Positions 33,641 through 41,973 of a stretch of 64,000 nt of DNA are shown piece by piece. This DNA comes from Ruegeria atlantica. Lineage in GTDB: Bacteria; Pseudomonadota; Alphaproteobacteria; Rhodobacterales; Rhodobacteraceae. The translations under genes were made by a program, and so were the position numbers. Below the pieces are notes generated by a model that saw only the letters and a list, made by a program, of their open reading frames with translations, did no database searches and had not been told where the DNA came from. The stretch's first letter is position 1, and every line of letters begins with the position of its first letter. The stretch spans positions 36,330 to 100,329 of the forward strand of contig NZ_WQCF01000013.1 of the NCBI RefSeq assembly GCF_013032455.1, given 5' to 3'.

Positions 33641-34361
33641 CGTCGAATTCTGCCAATGGGCCATATAGGATCAGGGCCGGGGCTGTGCCAATCTCAGTGC
33701 TCAGTTGTTCAGACAGTGCCCCGACGGTTGCACGGTGTAGCTTCTGATCTGGTGTTGAAACGGATTCGGCCATCATCGCAGGCGTTTCCAAAGGCAACCC
33801 GTGTTTGTGCAGGGTTTCGACCAGTAAAGGAAACGTCCGCTTGCCCATGAATACCACAGTCGTCGCATCAGGATCGGCCAGAGCGGGCAGGTTCAGGTCT
33901 TCGGGCAACTTGCCGCTAACGTCGTGGCCGGTGACGAATTGTACCCGCCGCGCCGTCAACCGACGGGTCAACGGAATCCCCGCCGCCGCCGCCGCCGCGA
34001 CCGCCGATGGGATGCCGGGGATGATTTCGTATTCGATTCCGGCTTCGCGCAGGGCCAGAAGTTCTTCCTCCAGTCGCCCAAACATCCCGCCATCGCCGGA
34101 TTTCAAACGCACGACATGCTGACCGGTCTGCGCATACTCCACCAGCAACCGGCTGACATGGTCCTGCTTGGGAGAGGGCCGCCCGGCGCGTTTGCCGACG
34201 CCAACCAAATCGGCATCCTCGCGCGCATGGCTTAGGATCGGGCCGCTGCTGAGATCATCAAACAACACCGCGTCTGCCTTTTGCATCCGGTCGACCGCTT
34301 TCAGCGTCAACAATTCCGGATCGCCAGGGCCAGAACCGATGAAGGACACAAATCCGCTCAT
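33633..34361 (-). CDS. cobA: Uroporphyrinogen-III C-methyltransferase (SUMT)
   Basis: A 242-residue enzyme that methylates uroporphyrinogen III at C2 and C7 to give precorrin-2, the branch point to cobalamin and siroheme. FIGSGPGDPELLTLKAVDRM at the start, VVRLKSGDGGMFGRLEEE (about 78-95) and the C-terminal TRRLTARRVQFVTGH block are diagnostic. It has no CysG fusion. An alanine run (encoded by a GCC repeat at about 33979) is the normal SAM-fold loop. Overlaps cobB by 4 bp. Confidence 0.96.
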   Translation of the reverse strand: MSGFVSFIGSGPGDPELLTLKAVDRMQKADAVLFDDLSSGPILSHAREDADLVGVGKRAGRPSPKQDHVSRLLVEYAQTGQHVVRLKSGDGGMFGRLEEELLALREAGIEYEIIPGIPSAVAAAAAAGIPLTRRLTARRVQFVTGHDVSGKLPEDLNLPALADPDATTVVFMGKRTFPLLVETLHKHGLPLETPAMMAESVSTPDQKLHRATVGALSEQLSTEIGTAPALILYGPLAEFDDV

Positions 34362-35674
34362 GCCGAGGCCTCCGCGATCAGGTGAAAGAATGTGCCGGTC
34401 ACGTTACCGCGTACCGATCCGGTCTGCGGGCCCTCGGCGCCTTCTGCGTCAAACACGCGCGCCAGCGGAGCGTCCGGCTGCTCGACAATTGAGGAATAGT
34501 GGAACTCATGCCCGCGCAGGGCCGAGCCGACCCCGTAGCCGGGCATTTGAGCCAGCAATTCCGCCTTGCGATAGCCGAGGTTGAACTTGCGCTTCTCATA
34601 CGAAGTCACCAGCCCCAGCAATCCTGCCATCTGATGACGGGCGCCATCCTTGTCGATCAAGCCCTGACCTAGGGCCATGTACCCCCCACATTCTCCATGA
34701 ACCGGCTTAGTTTCCGCATGTCTGCGAAGCCCCGCCAGAAAAGTTTCCGCAGCGGCCAGTGTACCGGCATGCAGCTCAGGATACCCACCAGGCAACCAGA
34801 CCAGGTCCGCATCCGTTGCGGGGCTTTCGTTTGCAAGTGGAGAAAATGGCAGAATCTCCGCACCGGCCGCGCACCAGCCTTCCAGCAAATGCGGATAGGT
34901 GAATGAAAACGCCGCGTCGCGTGCCAGCGCGATCCGCTGGGCTGGGGGCCGCGGCAGCGTGGCGGACGATGGCCCCTGCGGGCCTGAGGACGCCGCCATC
35001 TTGATCGCCTCCAAATCCACATGCTCTCGCAGAAATGCCGCATATCCGGCAATCGCCGTTTCAAGATCGGGATGCTCGACCGCCTGGATCAGCCCAAGGT
35101 GCCGCTCCGGCAGGGTCAAGTCTCCTCGACGGGGAAGAACGCCCAGAACGGGCAGTCCCGCGCGCTCCATTCCCAATCGGGTAAGACGCTCATGGCGCGG
35201 GCTGGCGCATCGGTTCAGGATCACGCCAGCGAAGGGTAGGTCGGGATTGTACATGCGGAAGCCCAGCGCCGTTGCCGCCGCCGACTGCGCCTGACCACCC
35301 ACGTCCAGCACCAGCACGACTGGCCAACCCATCCGCAACGCGGTTTCGGCACTGGAGCCATGCCCCAATTCTCCGGGCTTGGCGACCCCGTCAAACAAGC
35401 CCATTGAGCCTTCGGCCACAACGATATCCGCGCCTTCGGCCTGCGCCGAAATGGCGTTCAGCAGCGGATCACCCATCGCCCAGCTGTCCAGATTGAACGA
35501 GGACCGACCCGCCGCTGCCCGGTGGAAGGCCGGGTCGATATAGTCCGGGCCACTTTTGAACGGTTGAACGGTCAGCCCATCCTCGGCCAGTGCACGCAAC
35601 AGTCCCAGCATGACGGTCGTTTTACCAGTACCCGAGGAAGGTGCAGATATCAGTAGGCCCGGAGGATTAGTCAT
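34358..35674 (-). CDS. cobB: Hydrogenobyrinic acid a,c-diamide synthase
   Basis: A 438-residue amidotransferase that uses glutamine and ATP to amidate the a and c side chains before cobalt insertion. The ATP domain has [20 protein letters not shown] (about residues 5-24) and [16 protein letters not shown]; the glutaminase half carries the Cys nucleophile in [15 protein letters not shown] and His in FHYSSI. Among three close starts the ATG at 35674 has GGAG eight bases upstream and is preferred. It overlaps the cobM stop by 8 bp. Confidence 0.95.
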   Translation of the reverse strand: MTNPPGLLISAPSSGTGKTTVMLGLLRALAEDGLTVQPFKSGPDYIDPAFHRAAAGRSSFNLDSWAMGDPLLNAISAQAEGADIVVAEGSMGLFDGVAKPGELGHGSSAETALRMGWPVVLVLDVGGQAQSAAATALGFRMYNPDLPFAGVILNRCASPRHERLTRLGMERAGLPVLGVLPRRGDLTLPERHLGLIQAVEHPDLETAIAGYAAFLREHVDLEAIKMAASSGPQGPSSATLPRPPAQRIALARDAAFSFTYPHLLEGWCAAGAEILPFSPLANESPATDADLVWLPGGYPELHAGTLAAAETFLAGLRRHAETKPVHGECGGYMALGQGLIDKDGARHQMAGLLGLVTSYEKRKFNLGYRKAELLAQMPGYGVGSALRGHEFHYSSIVEQPDAPLARVFDAEGAEGPQTGSVRGNVTGTFFHLIAEASA

Positions 35675-36461
35675 CACCATGGCTCCAACTAGACCACGGG
35701 CTATCCGCGCTCTGCGGACGATACCGCCGGTCGTAATCCTTAGAATATAGGCAGCTTTCGTCAAAACCCTCGCCCGCCAGTGCAGGGCCAACCATGATCA
35801 ATGCCGTGCGCGAGATGCTCTCGTCTAGCGCCTCTTTTAATGTCGCCAGTGTTGCCCGGATTATCCGCTCGTCCGGCCAACTGGCGCGGTAGACCACGGC
35901 GACAGGGCACTCTGCGCCATAGGCCGGTGTCAGATCGGCGATCACCTTGTCCAGATTGCCGATCGACAGATGGATCGCCAGGGTCGCCCCGGTGCGGGCG
36001 AAGTTTTCCAAGGTTTCACCTTCGGGCATTGAGGACGCGCGCCCCGGCGTCCGGGTCAACACGACCGATTGTGCCAGACCGGGCAGGGTCAACTCTGTTC
36101 CCAAGGCGGCAGCGGCGGCGGCAAAGGACGGCACGCCGGGGGTTACACTGACGGGGATGCCCATTTCCTTCAGGCGGCGGATTTGCTCTCCCATCGCCGA
36201 CCAAACCGACAGGTCGCCGGAATGCAGCCGTGCCACGTCTTGACCGGCCTGATGCGCGGCCTCGATCTCGGCCATGATCTGATCCAGATCCATCGGCGCG
36301 GTATTAATAATCTTTGCGTCTTTGGGGCAATGGCCCAAAATCTCTTCGGGCACTAGCGACCCGGCATAGAGGCATACTGGACAGGAGGCGATGATATCGC
36401 GCCCGCGCAGGGTCAACAGGTCGGCGGCACCCGGTCCGGCGCCGATGAAATGAACGGTCAT
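35667..36461 (-). CDS. cobM: Precorrin-4 C11-methyltransferase
   Basis: A 264-residue SAM methyltransferase giving precorrin-5. [20 protein letters not shown] at the start, [20 protein letters not shown] (about 78-97), [20 protein letters not shown] and [11 protein letters not shown] are the typical CobM/CbiF blocks. Two bases separate its start from the cobE stop. The C-terminal tail of about 20 residues is charged and aromatic. Confidence 0.96.
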   Translation of the reverse strand: MTVHFIGAGPGAADLLTLRGRDIIASCPVCLYAGSLVPEEILGHCPKDAKIINTAPMDLDQIMAEIEAAHQAGQDVARLHSGDLSVWSAMGEQIRRLKEMGIPVSVTPGVPSFAAAAAALGTELTLPGLAQSVVLTRTPGRASSMPEGETLENFARTGATLAIHLSIGNLDKVIADLTPAYGAECPVAVVYRASWPDERIIRATLATLKEALDESISRTALIMVGPALAGEGFDESCLYSKDYDRRYRPQSADSPWSSWSHGDD

Positions 36462-36463
36462 GT

Positions 36464-36826
36464 CTATCCTCCGATGGCGACGGCGCAGGTTGCAAGCCGG
36501 TCGTCCGAGATTTGTCTGTGTGAGATCAGCCGCGCACCATGTCCGGCGGCGGCAAGAGCGGATGCTTCGGCCACGCTGCCGGTGCCATAAGTGGCGCGGC
36601 TGCGGTTCGAGCAGGTGAGGGTTCGCTGTCCTGCCAAATCAGCAGGCGCGACGAAATACAGGGGCAGGGCGGCGGCAGTGGCGAATTCGGCAAGTGCCCT
36701 GTGGCCTTCCTTGTCTGCCACGGTGGCCAACGCCTCCACGTTTTGACCGGCACTCGCCTTTTCAAAGGCTGTGCGCAGGCTGTCCACCGTCGCCGTAGAT
36801 GAAAATCCGATACCGGCAACGATCAT
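36464..36826 (-). CDS. cobE: Cobalamin biosynthesis protein CobE (CbiG C-terminal type)
   Basis: A 120-residue protein of the CobE/CbiG C-terminal family. [20 protein letters not shown], then [23 protein letters not shown] and [17 protein letters not shown] (about 80-96) fit the family. CobE is needed for aerobic B12 synthesis but its precise reaction is still uncertain. Start ATG at 36826 overlaps the cobL stop by 4 bp; the longer frame lies within cobL. Confidence 0.92.
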   Translation of the reverse strand: MIVAGIGFSSTATVDSLRTAFEKASAGQNVEALATVADKEGHRALAEFATAAALPLYFVAPADLAGQRTLTCSNRSRATYGTGSVAEASALAAAGHGARLISHRQISDDRLATCAVAIGG

Positions 36827-38022
36827 AGGGTGACGCTCCACTGCACCACCGGATAGGCGGACTTCCAACCGCGGCGTGGGCCAAGGGCCGAGGCTTGGGC
36901 CAGTTCGATACGCAGAAGCTCCCCACCCAGTTCATGGTGCCAATGTGCTAGCAGCGCCTCGCTTTCCAGCGTCACTGCGTTGGCGACCAGCCGCGTGCCA
37001 GCGGGCAAGGCGTCGCGCAACCAAGCCAGCAGGTTGGCGCTTAGCCCGCCACCGATAAAGACGACATCGGGCAAGGGAATTCCGTTCAGACCATCCGGTG
37101 CAGTACCGTGGATCACGTTCAACCGGTCTTGTCCCAGTGTATCGGCGTTACGCCGGATACGTTCGGCGCGGTCCTCGCGCGGTTCGATTGTGGTCGCGGT
37201 CAGGGTCGGATCGCACATTAGCCATTCAATACTGATGGACCCGGTGCCACCGCCGATATCCCAAAGGTGCTCGCCCCGCTGAGGTGCCAGCGCCGACAGC
37301 GTAAGGGCCCGAACAGGTCGTTTTGTGATTTGGCCGTCAGTTTCGAAAATCTCATCCGGCTTGCCCGATGCCTTTGGAAAGGCGCGCCCTTTGCCTTCAA
37401 CCTCAAGCCCCACACAAACCGGGTGGTCGAAGCCGCCCAACAACGCCTCGGTCAGCGAGACGCTCCGCGCCCGCTCGCGAGGGCCACCGAGCGCCTCCAT
37501 CACATGCAAGCGTGTATCGGCAAAACCTGTCTCGGTCAGATATGTTGCCAGTTCTGCTACTGCTGCCCCATTGCGTAACAACAGGATGGCGAGCAGACCG
37601 GGCGCCAAATGTGGTCGCAGCCGCGTCAGCGGGGCCGCGTGCAGACCGAACGTCAGCGTGCTTTCCAGCGGCCAGCCTAGCCGTGCGGCAGCGAGCGAAA
37701 AGGTCGATTGGCCAGGCAGGGCGGCCCATTCACCAGCCTCGAAATTACGCGCGATAACAGAACCCGCGCCGAACCAGAACGGATCGCCCGAGGCCAGAAC
37801 GACGGTTGGTCGCCCGCGGAATCCGGTCAGGATCGGCAGGCCATCGGCGAACGGTATGGGCCATTCCACCCGTTGCGCGCTGGTTTCAGCCACCAAGGAC
37901 AAGTGGCGCGGCGGTCCCATGATGATTTCAGCACGTTCCAGCACTTGACGGCTTGCGGGGGGCAGGCCATCCAGTCCATCTTCGCCCAAGCCCAAAACGG
38001 TCAGCCACGGAGCCTCAAGCAT
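36823..38022 (-). CDS. cobL: Precorrin-6Y C5,15-methyltransferase (decarboxylating)
   Basis: A 399-residue two-domain enzyme: CbiE-like methyltransferase at about 1-200 (WLTVLGLGEDGLDGLPPASR at the start; VLASGDPFWFGAG) and CbiT-like methyltransferase/decarboxylase at about 210-399 (LWDIGGGTGSISIEWLM, then VFIGGGLSANLLAWLRDAL). The ATG is 38020-38022 on the minus strand and overlaps in a CATG the ATG of cobK on the plus strand. GGAGGTG, 8 bases before this ATG, lies inside the first codons of cobK. No room remains for a normal promoter between the two, so cobL must be read from a promoter inside or beyond cobK. Confidence 0.95.
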   Translation of the reverse strand: MLEAPWLTVLGLGEDGLDGLPPASRQVLERAEIIMGPPRHLSLVAETSAQRVEWPIPFADGLPILTGFRGRPTVVLASGDPFWFGAGSVIARNFEAGEWAALPGQSTFSLAAARLGWPLESTLTFGLHAAPLTRLRPHLAPGLLAILLLRNGAAVAELATYLTETGFADTRLHVMEALGGPRERARSVSLTEALLGGFDHPVCVGLEVEGKGRAFPKASGKPDEIFETDGQITKRPVRALTLSALAPQRGEHLWDIGGGTGSISIEWLMCDPTLTATTIEPREDRAERIRRNADTLGQDRLNVIHGTAPDGLNGIPLPDVVFIGGGLSANLLAWLRDALPAGTRLVANAVTLESEALLAHWHHELGGELLRIELAQASALGPRRGWKSAYPVVQWSVTL

Positions 38023-38770
38023 GACACACCTCCTGATCCTTGGCGGCACGACCGAGGCCAACGCTTTGGCCAAAGCTGTGGCCGAGCAGGGCATTCCGGC
38101 GACCTATTCCTACGCCGGTCGCGTGGATAGCCCGCGCCCGCAGCCTGTGCCGGTGCGTGTCGGAGGCTACGGCGGAGCAGACGGGTTTGCGCGGTACCTG
38201 CGCGATCACGCGATTACCCACGTGGTCGACGCCACCCATCCTTTCGCCGCGCAGATGAGCCGCAATGCTGTGAGTGCCAGCCGCGAGGCGGGTGTCCCGT
38301 TGGCCGCGCTGACCCGCCCGCAATGGGAGGCGCAAGAAGGTGATAGGTGGCTGCATGTACCTGACATCGAGGGCGCGGTGGCCGCTCTGTCCGGTCCGGC
38401 GCAGCGCGTCTTTCTGGCCGTGGGTCGGATGCATCTTGAAGACTTCGCCGCCCAACCCCAGCACCATTACCTGCTGCGCTTGGTGGACGAACCCGACGCT
38501 CTGCCCCTGCCGAATTGCGATGTTGTTGTCGCACGCGGGCCGTTTGCCGAAGCGGATGACCGGGCGCTTTTGCAGCGCCATGGTATCGAACTGGTTGTGT
38601 CCAAGAACGCAGGCGGCACCGGCGCGCGGGCCAAGCTGGATGCGACACGGGCGCTGGGCATTCCGGTGCTCATGATTGACCGACCGGCCCTGCCGCAGCG
38701 GACCGAACTGTCGAGTGTCGCACAGGTTCTGGACTGGCTGGCTCATTCCGGCGTGAACCTCGGAGTGTAG
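38021..38770 (+). CDS. cobK: Precorrin-6A reductase, reversed within the operon
   Basis: A 249-residue NADPH-dependent reductase that turns precorrin-6A into precorrin-6B. The Rossmann start is LLILGGTTEANALAKAVAEQ; HVVDATHPFAAQMSRNAV (about 67-84), VFLAVGRMHLEDF and SKNAGGTGARAKLDATRAL (about 190-208) are typical. It is the only cob gene in the cluster on the plus strand: it starts head-to-head with cobL through a shared CATG, with GGAG in the cobL coding region as ribosome site, and its last 28 bp overlap the end of cobJ. The minus-strand operon transcript therefore crosses the whole gene as antisense. Confidence 0.96.
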   Translation: MTHLLILGGTTEANALAKAVAEQGIPATYSYAGRVDSPRPQPVPVRVGGYGGADGFARYLRDHAITHVVDATHPFAAQMSRNAVSASREAGVPLAALTRPQWEAQEGDRWLHVPDIEGAVAALSGPAQRVFLAVGRMHLEDFAAQPQHHYLLRLVDEPDALPLPNCDVVVARGPFAEADDRALLQRHGIELVVSKNAGGTGARAKLDATRALGIPVLMIDRPALPQRTELSSVAQVLDWLAHSGVNLGV

Positions 38771-39495
38771 ACGATTGGGGTGCTGTCCCGTTCTATCACA
38801 CGGGTCAGCGATGAGCCGACAATCACAACGGTCTGCATGTCGGCCATATCTGGTGTCGCTTCGGCAAGAGTCGAAATTCGGATCGCCTCATCCGCGCGCG
38901 AGACGGCTCGGGCGAATAGAATAAGACGTTCGGGCTCGCATTCCTCACGCAGGATTTCCAGCGTTTTTACAAAACCTTCTGGGCGGGATTTCGAACGTGG
39001 ATTGTAGAACGCCATCGCGAAATCGCCCTGTGCCGCCAGACGAAGGCGTTTTTCGATCAGGGACCACGGTTTCAGGTTGTCGCTGAGGTTGATGGCGCAG
39101 AAATCATGCCCCAAAGGCGCGCCAGCGCGGGCAGACGCGGCCAGCATTGCAGTGATCCCCGGCAGCACATCAATCGGGATATCGCGCCAGTCCGCAGGAC
39201 CATTTTCCAGCGCCTCAAACACTGCGGCGGCCATTGCGAACACACCCGGATCACCGGATGACACCACAACTACGCGTTTCCCCTCGGCCGCCATCTGCAG
39301 CGCGTGTTGCGAGCGGTCGATCTCGACACGGTTGTCACTGGCATGCAGGGTCAGTCCGGGGCGCTCAGCCACGCGCGCAACATAGGGGATGTAGCCAACC
39401 ACATCTGTAGCTTCGGCCAACGCGGCAGAAACCTCGGGCGTGACTAAATCTTCATTGCCGGGGCCAAGGCCCGCGATTTTGATCCAGCCGCTCAT
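38743..39495 (-). CDS. cobJ: Precorrin-3B C17-methyltransferase
   Basis: A 250-residue SAM methyltransferase catalysing C17 methylation with ring contraction. IKIAGLGPGNEDLVTPEVSA, VVVVSSGDPGVFAMAAAVFEAL (about 78-99), LPGITAMLAASARAGAPLGH, FCAINLSDNLKPW and FYNPRSKSRPE are the full set of CobJ blocks. ATGA overlap with cobI; its stop at 38743 lies within the 3' end of the oppositely directed cobK. Confidence 0.96.
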   Translation of the reverse strand: MSGWIKIAGLGPGNEDLVTPEVSAALAEATDVVGYIPYVARVAERPGLTLHASDNRVEIDRSQHALQMAAEGKRVVVVSSGDPGVFAMAAAVFEALENGPADWRDIPIDVLPGITAMLAASARAGAPLGHDFCAINLSDNLKPWSLIEKRLRLAAQGDFAMAFYNPRSKSRPEGFVKTLEILREECEPERLILFARAVSRADEAIRISTLAEATPDMADMQTVVIVGSSLTRVIERDSTPIVYTPRFTPE

Positions 39496-40220
39496 GGGCG
39501 TCGTCCCTGACCATGTACGATGATGATCGAGAAATAAGGTGTCACTTTCTCACAAGCCTCGGACAGTTTTGTCACGGTTTGGTTCGGCATCTGTGCGAAC
39601 TCGACAATCCACGCACGGTCGTAGAGGCCTGCCGTCTTTAGCGCCCGTTTCACTTTGTCGATGTTGCGCCCGATCTTCATCACCACCAGCGCATCGGTCT
39701 GCGCCATGCGTTCCGCCAAAGTATCCTCGGGAAGGGTGCCGACAAGAACGGTCAGGACATCATCACCCCAAGTGATCGGGTCGCCCGTGGCCGTCCACGC
39801 GCCAGACATACCAGTGATGGCGGGCACAACTTCAACATCAGCTCCGTCGCGTAGTCGACTGTAAAGATGCATAAAAGAACCATAGAAGAACGGATCACCT
39901 TCACACAGAACCACCACATCTTCGCCCCGGTCCGACAGGGATTTCAGATGTGCGGCGCAGTCTTTGTAGAACGCTGAAAGCAATTCATTATAGCGCGGAT
40001 CGGTGACCGGGATTTCAGTGGTCACGGGGTATTCCATCGGGAATTCGATCGCATCACCTGGGATCATGCCGTTGACGATCTTACGCGCCTGACCGCTGCG
40101 GCCTGGCTTGCGGAAGAATGCAACGTGGCGCGCATTGCGCAACAGGCGGTCGGCCCGGACGCTCATCAGGTCCGGGTCGCCAGGGCCAAGGCCCACGCCA
40201 TATATCTTGCCCGCGCTCAT
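39492..40220 (-). CDS. cobI: Precorrin-2 C20-methyltransferase
   Basis: A 242-residue SAM methyltransferase giving precorrin-3A. YGVGLGPGDPDLMSVRADRL, VVLCEGDPFFYGSFMHLYSRL (about 105-125), VVPAITGMSGAWTATGDPI and MKIGRNIDKVKRAL are diagnostic for CobI/CbiL. ATGA overlaps with cobH upstream and cobJ downstream. Confidence 0.96.
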   Translation of the reverse strand: MSAGKIYGVGLGPGDPDLMSVRADRLLRNARHVAFFRKPGRSGQARKIVNGMIPGDAIEFPMEYPVTTEIPVTDPRYNELLSAFYKDCAAHLKSLSDRGEDVVVLCEGDPFFYGSFMHLYSRLRDGADVEVVPAITGMSGAWTATGDPITWGDDVLTVLVGTLPEDTLAERMAQTDALVVMKIGRNIDKVKRALKTAGLYDRAWIVEFAQMPNQTVTKLSEACEKVTPYFSIIIVHGQGRRP

Positions 40221-40846
40221 TCCGCGCGACTCGCGATGGCGTTAACGGCGGCGACGGTGATGGCGCTGCCGCCCAGACGGCCTTTGACGATACAGGACGG
40301 CACCGGTTGCGCTGCCCACAGGGCGTCCTTGGATTCGACCGCACCGACAAAGCCCACGGGGCAACCAATGATGGCAGCGGGGCGGGGGCAGTCCGGGTCT
40401 TCCAGCATGTTCAGCAGATGGAACAGCGCGGTTGGGGCATTACCGATAGCTACCAGAGCGCCCTCAAGATGCGGACGCCAGAGCTCTAGCGCCGCGGCAG
40501 AGCGGGTGTTGCTCATCTCAGCGGCAAGCGGGCGCACGCGCTCGTCATGCAAGGTGCAGATCACCTCGTTATCCGCGGGCAGTCGGAAGCGGGTGACGCC
40601 TTCGCTGACCATGCGTGCGTCACACAGGATCGGAGCACCATTTTCCAAAGCAGTGCGAGCAGACGTGACAAAATTCGGCGAAAAATGCACGAACTCTTCC
40701 AGCCCAACCATACCGGCGGCGTGGATCATGCGGACGGCGACCTGTTCTTCGTCGGCGTCGAACCGGGCCAGATCGGCTTCGGACCGGATGGTGGCAAAGC
40801 TTTCTTTATAGATCGCCGCGCCATCAGTTTCGTATGTATAGGGCAT
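40217..40846 (-). CDS. cobH: Precorrin-8X methylmutase
   Basis: A 209-residue isomerase that moves the C11 methyl group to C12, giving hydrogenobyrinic acid. The catalytic histidine is in MIHAAGMVGLEEFVHFSPNF (His about 43), with MVSEGVTRFRLPADNEVICT and VGFVGAVESKDAL (about 165-178) conserved. Its ATG shares a base with the cobG stop (TGATG). Confidence 0.96.
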   Translation of the reverse strand: MPYTYETDGAAIYKESFATIRSEADLARFDADEEQVAVRMIHAAGMVGLEEFVHFSPNFVTSARTALENGAPILCDARMVSEGVTRFRLPADNEVICTLHDERVRPLAAEMSNTRSAAALELWRPHLEGALVAIGNAPTALFHLLNMLEDPDCPRPAAIIGCPVGFVGAVESKDALWAAQPVPSCIVKGRLGGSAITVAAVNAIASRAE

Positions 40847-41973
40847 CAGGTCAGGTCCATGGTCTTGAGTGTTTCGAGTGTCAGGCCGTGCTTGCAGGGC
40901 TCATCTCCTGCGCGGCCTTGTTTGACAAGGTCAAATCGCCCATCGCGACCGACCAGAGTAACATCTGCGGGGCCCATCCGCGCGCAGCCTTTGGCGCAGC
41001 CCGAGACATGCAGGCTGCCGGTGACACGCGGCGCCAGAGCGCGGGCAATATCACGGGTTTCCGCCTGTGCCTGAGGGCAGTACGGCGCGCCTGGGCAGGC
41101 GTCAGTGGTCATCAGCGGGTCAGAGCCATCTGTCACAAAGGCCGGGGCGGGTATCGCCACCCCGCCTTCAAGCAGAAACAACCGCCACGGGGTAACCCGC
41201 AGGGCCGACGCGCCCGAGGAAGTGATCAGGTCGGCAAGAGGCCTTGCAGGCAATTGCCCGAACGCGGCGCCATATAGTGTGCCAAGGTCGCATGTGCCGG
41301 GCTGGATCGGCGTACCAATGGTACCGGGAAGGGAGCCGTGCCATTCCTGCGATAGGCCCTTAATCGCAACGACGCGCGCCATGCGGCGGGTGTCAGAGGT
41401 GTAGTTTTCGGCAAACCACCGCGCCAGATCGATCAATTGGTCTATGGCGTCGGCCTGTGACACTTTTCGTCCGGTCTCGCACCCATCGGCGCGAAGGATC
41501 AGGCCGTTCACTCCGGTTTCCAGCCGGATATCGGCTGAGTCCGCTGCCAACAGCCGGCTCGGGCCGGTGTCGATGGCAAAGCCAAATTTCGCAGGTAGGG
41601 AAGGCAGTTGCTCAAGCTGGTCAATCAGTTCCTGTGTCAACCGCGCGGTCAAATCACCTGCCTGATACAGCGGTGAGACCAGAATGTTTCGCCGCACCTC
41701 AATACCCGGCTCGGCGTCCAGCAGATCCAGCGCCGCCAGTTCCGCCAGCAGCTGCTGGTGGTCCGCTTCCTGCACGCCACGAAGCTGCAGATTGGCTCGG
41801 TTGGTCAGGTCGATGGTGCCATTGCCAAAACGATCGGCAAGTTCGCACAGTCCCAGCGCCTGCACCTTGCTCAGACGGGCCAGCCGAGGGCGAACCCGCA
41901 CCACCAGCCCGTCGCCCGACATCATCGGACGGTGAGCTCCGGGGCACCAGCCTTGGACGATGGGCGCGCTCAT
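40846..41973 (-). CDS. cobG: Precorrin-3B synthase (oxygen-dependent)
   Basis: A 375-residue protein with the nitrite/sulfite reductase-like fold; with O2 and a [4Fe-4S] cluster it hydroxylates C20 and forms the gamma-lactone. WCPGAHRPMMSGDGLVVRVR opens the protein; cluster cysteines are in CPGAPYCPQAQAETRDIA (about 290-307) and HVSGCAKGC (about 322-330). Its presence, with CobF, marks the aerobic route. The start overlaps the cobN stop by 4 bp. Confidence 0.95.
   Translation of the reverse strand: MSAPIVQGWCPGAHRPMMSGDGLVVRVRPRLARLSKVQALGLCELADRFGNGTIDLTNRANLQLRGVQEADHQQLLAELAALDLLDAEPGIEVRRNILVSPLYQAGDLTARLTQELIDQLEQLPSLPAKFGFAIDTGPSRLLAADSADIRLETGVNGLILRADGCETGRKVSQADAIDQLIDLARWFAENYTSDTRRMARVVAIKGLSQEWHGSLPGTIGTPIQPGTCDLGTLYGAAFGQLPARPLADLITSSGASALRVTPWRLFLLEGGVAIPAPAFVTDGSDPLMTTDACPGAPYCPQAQAETRDIARALAPRVTGSLHVSGCAKGCARMGPADVTLVGRDGRFDLVKQGRAGDEPCKHGLTLETLKTMDLT

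Noticed and set aside
33979..33999. GCC-type trinucleotide repeat
   Set aside because: It encodes the alanine-rich loop normal for SUMT and other SAM methyltransferases; not an independent repeat element.
37325..37948. 207-codon open frame antisense to cobL
   Set aside because: Composition (Arg/Pro/Ser/Ala) typical of a shadow frame; cobL is unmistakable.
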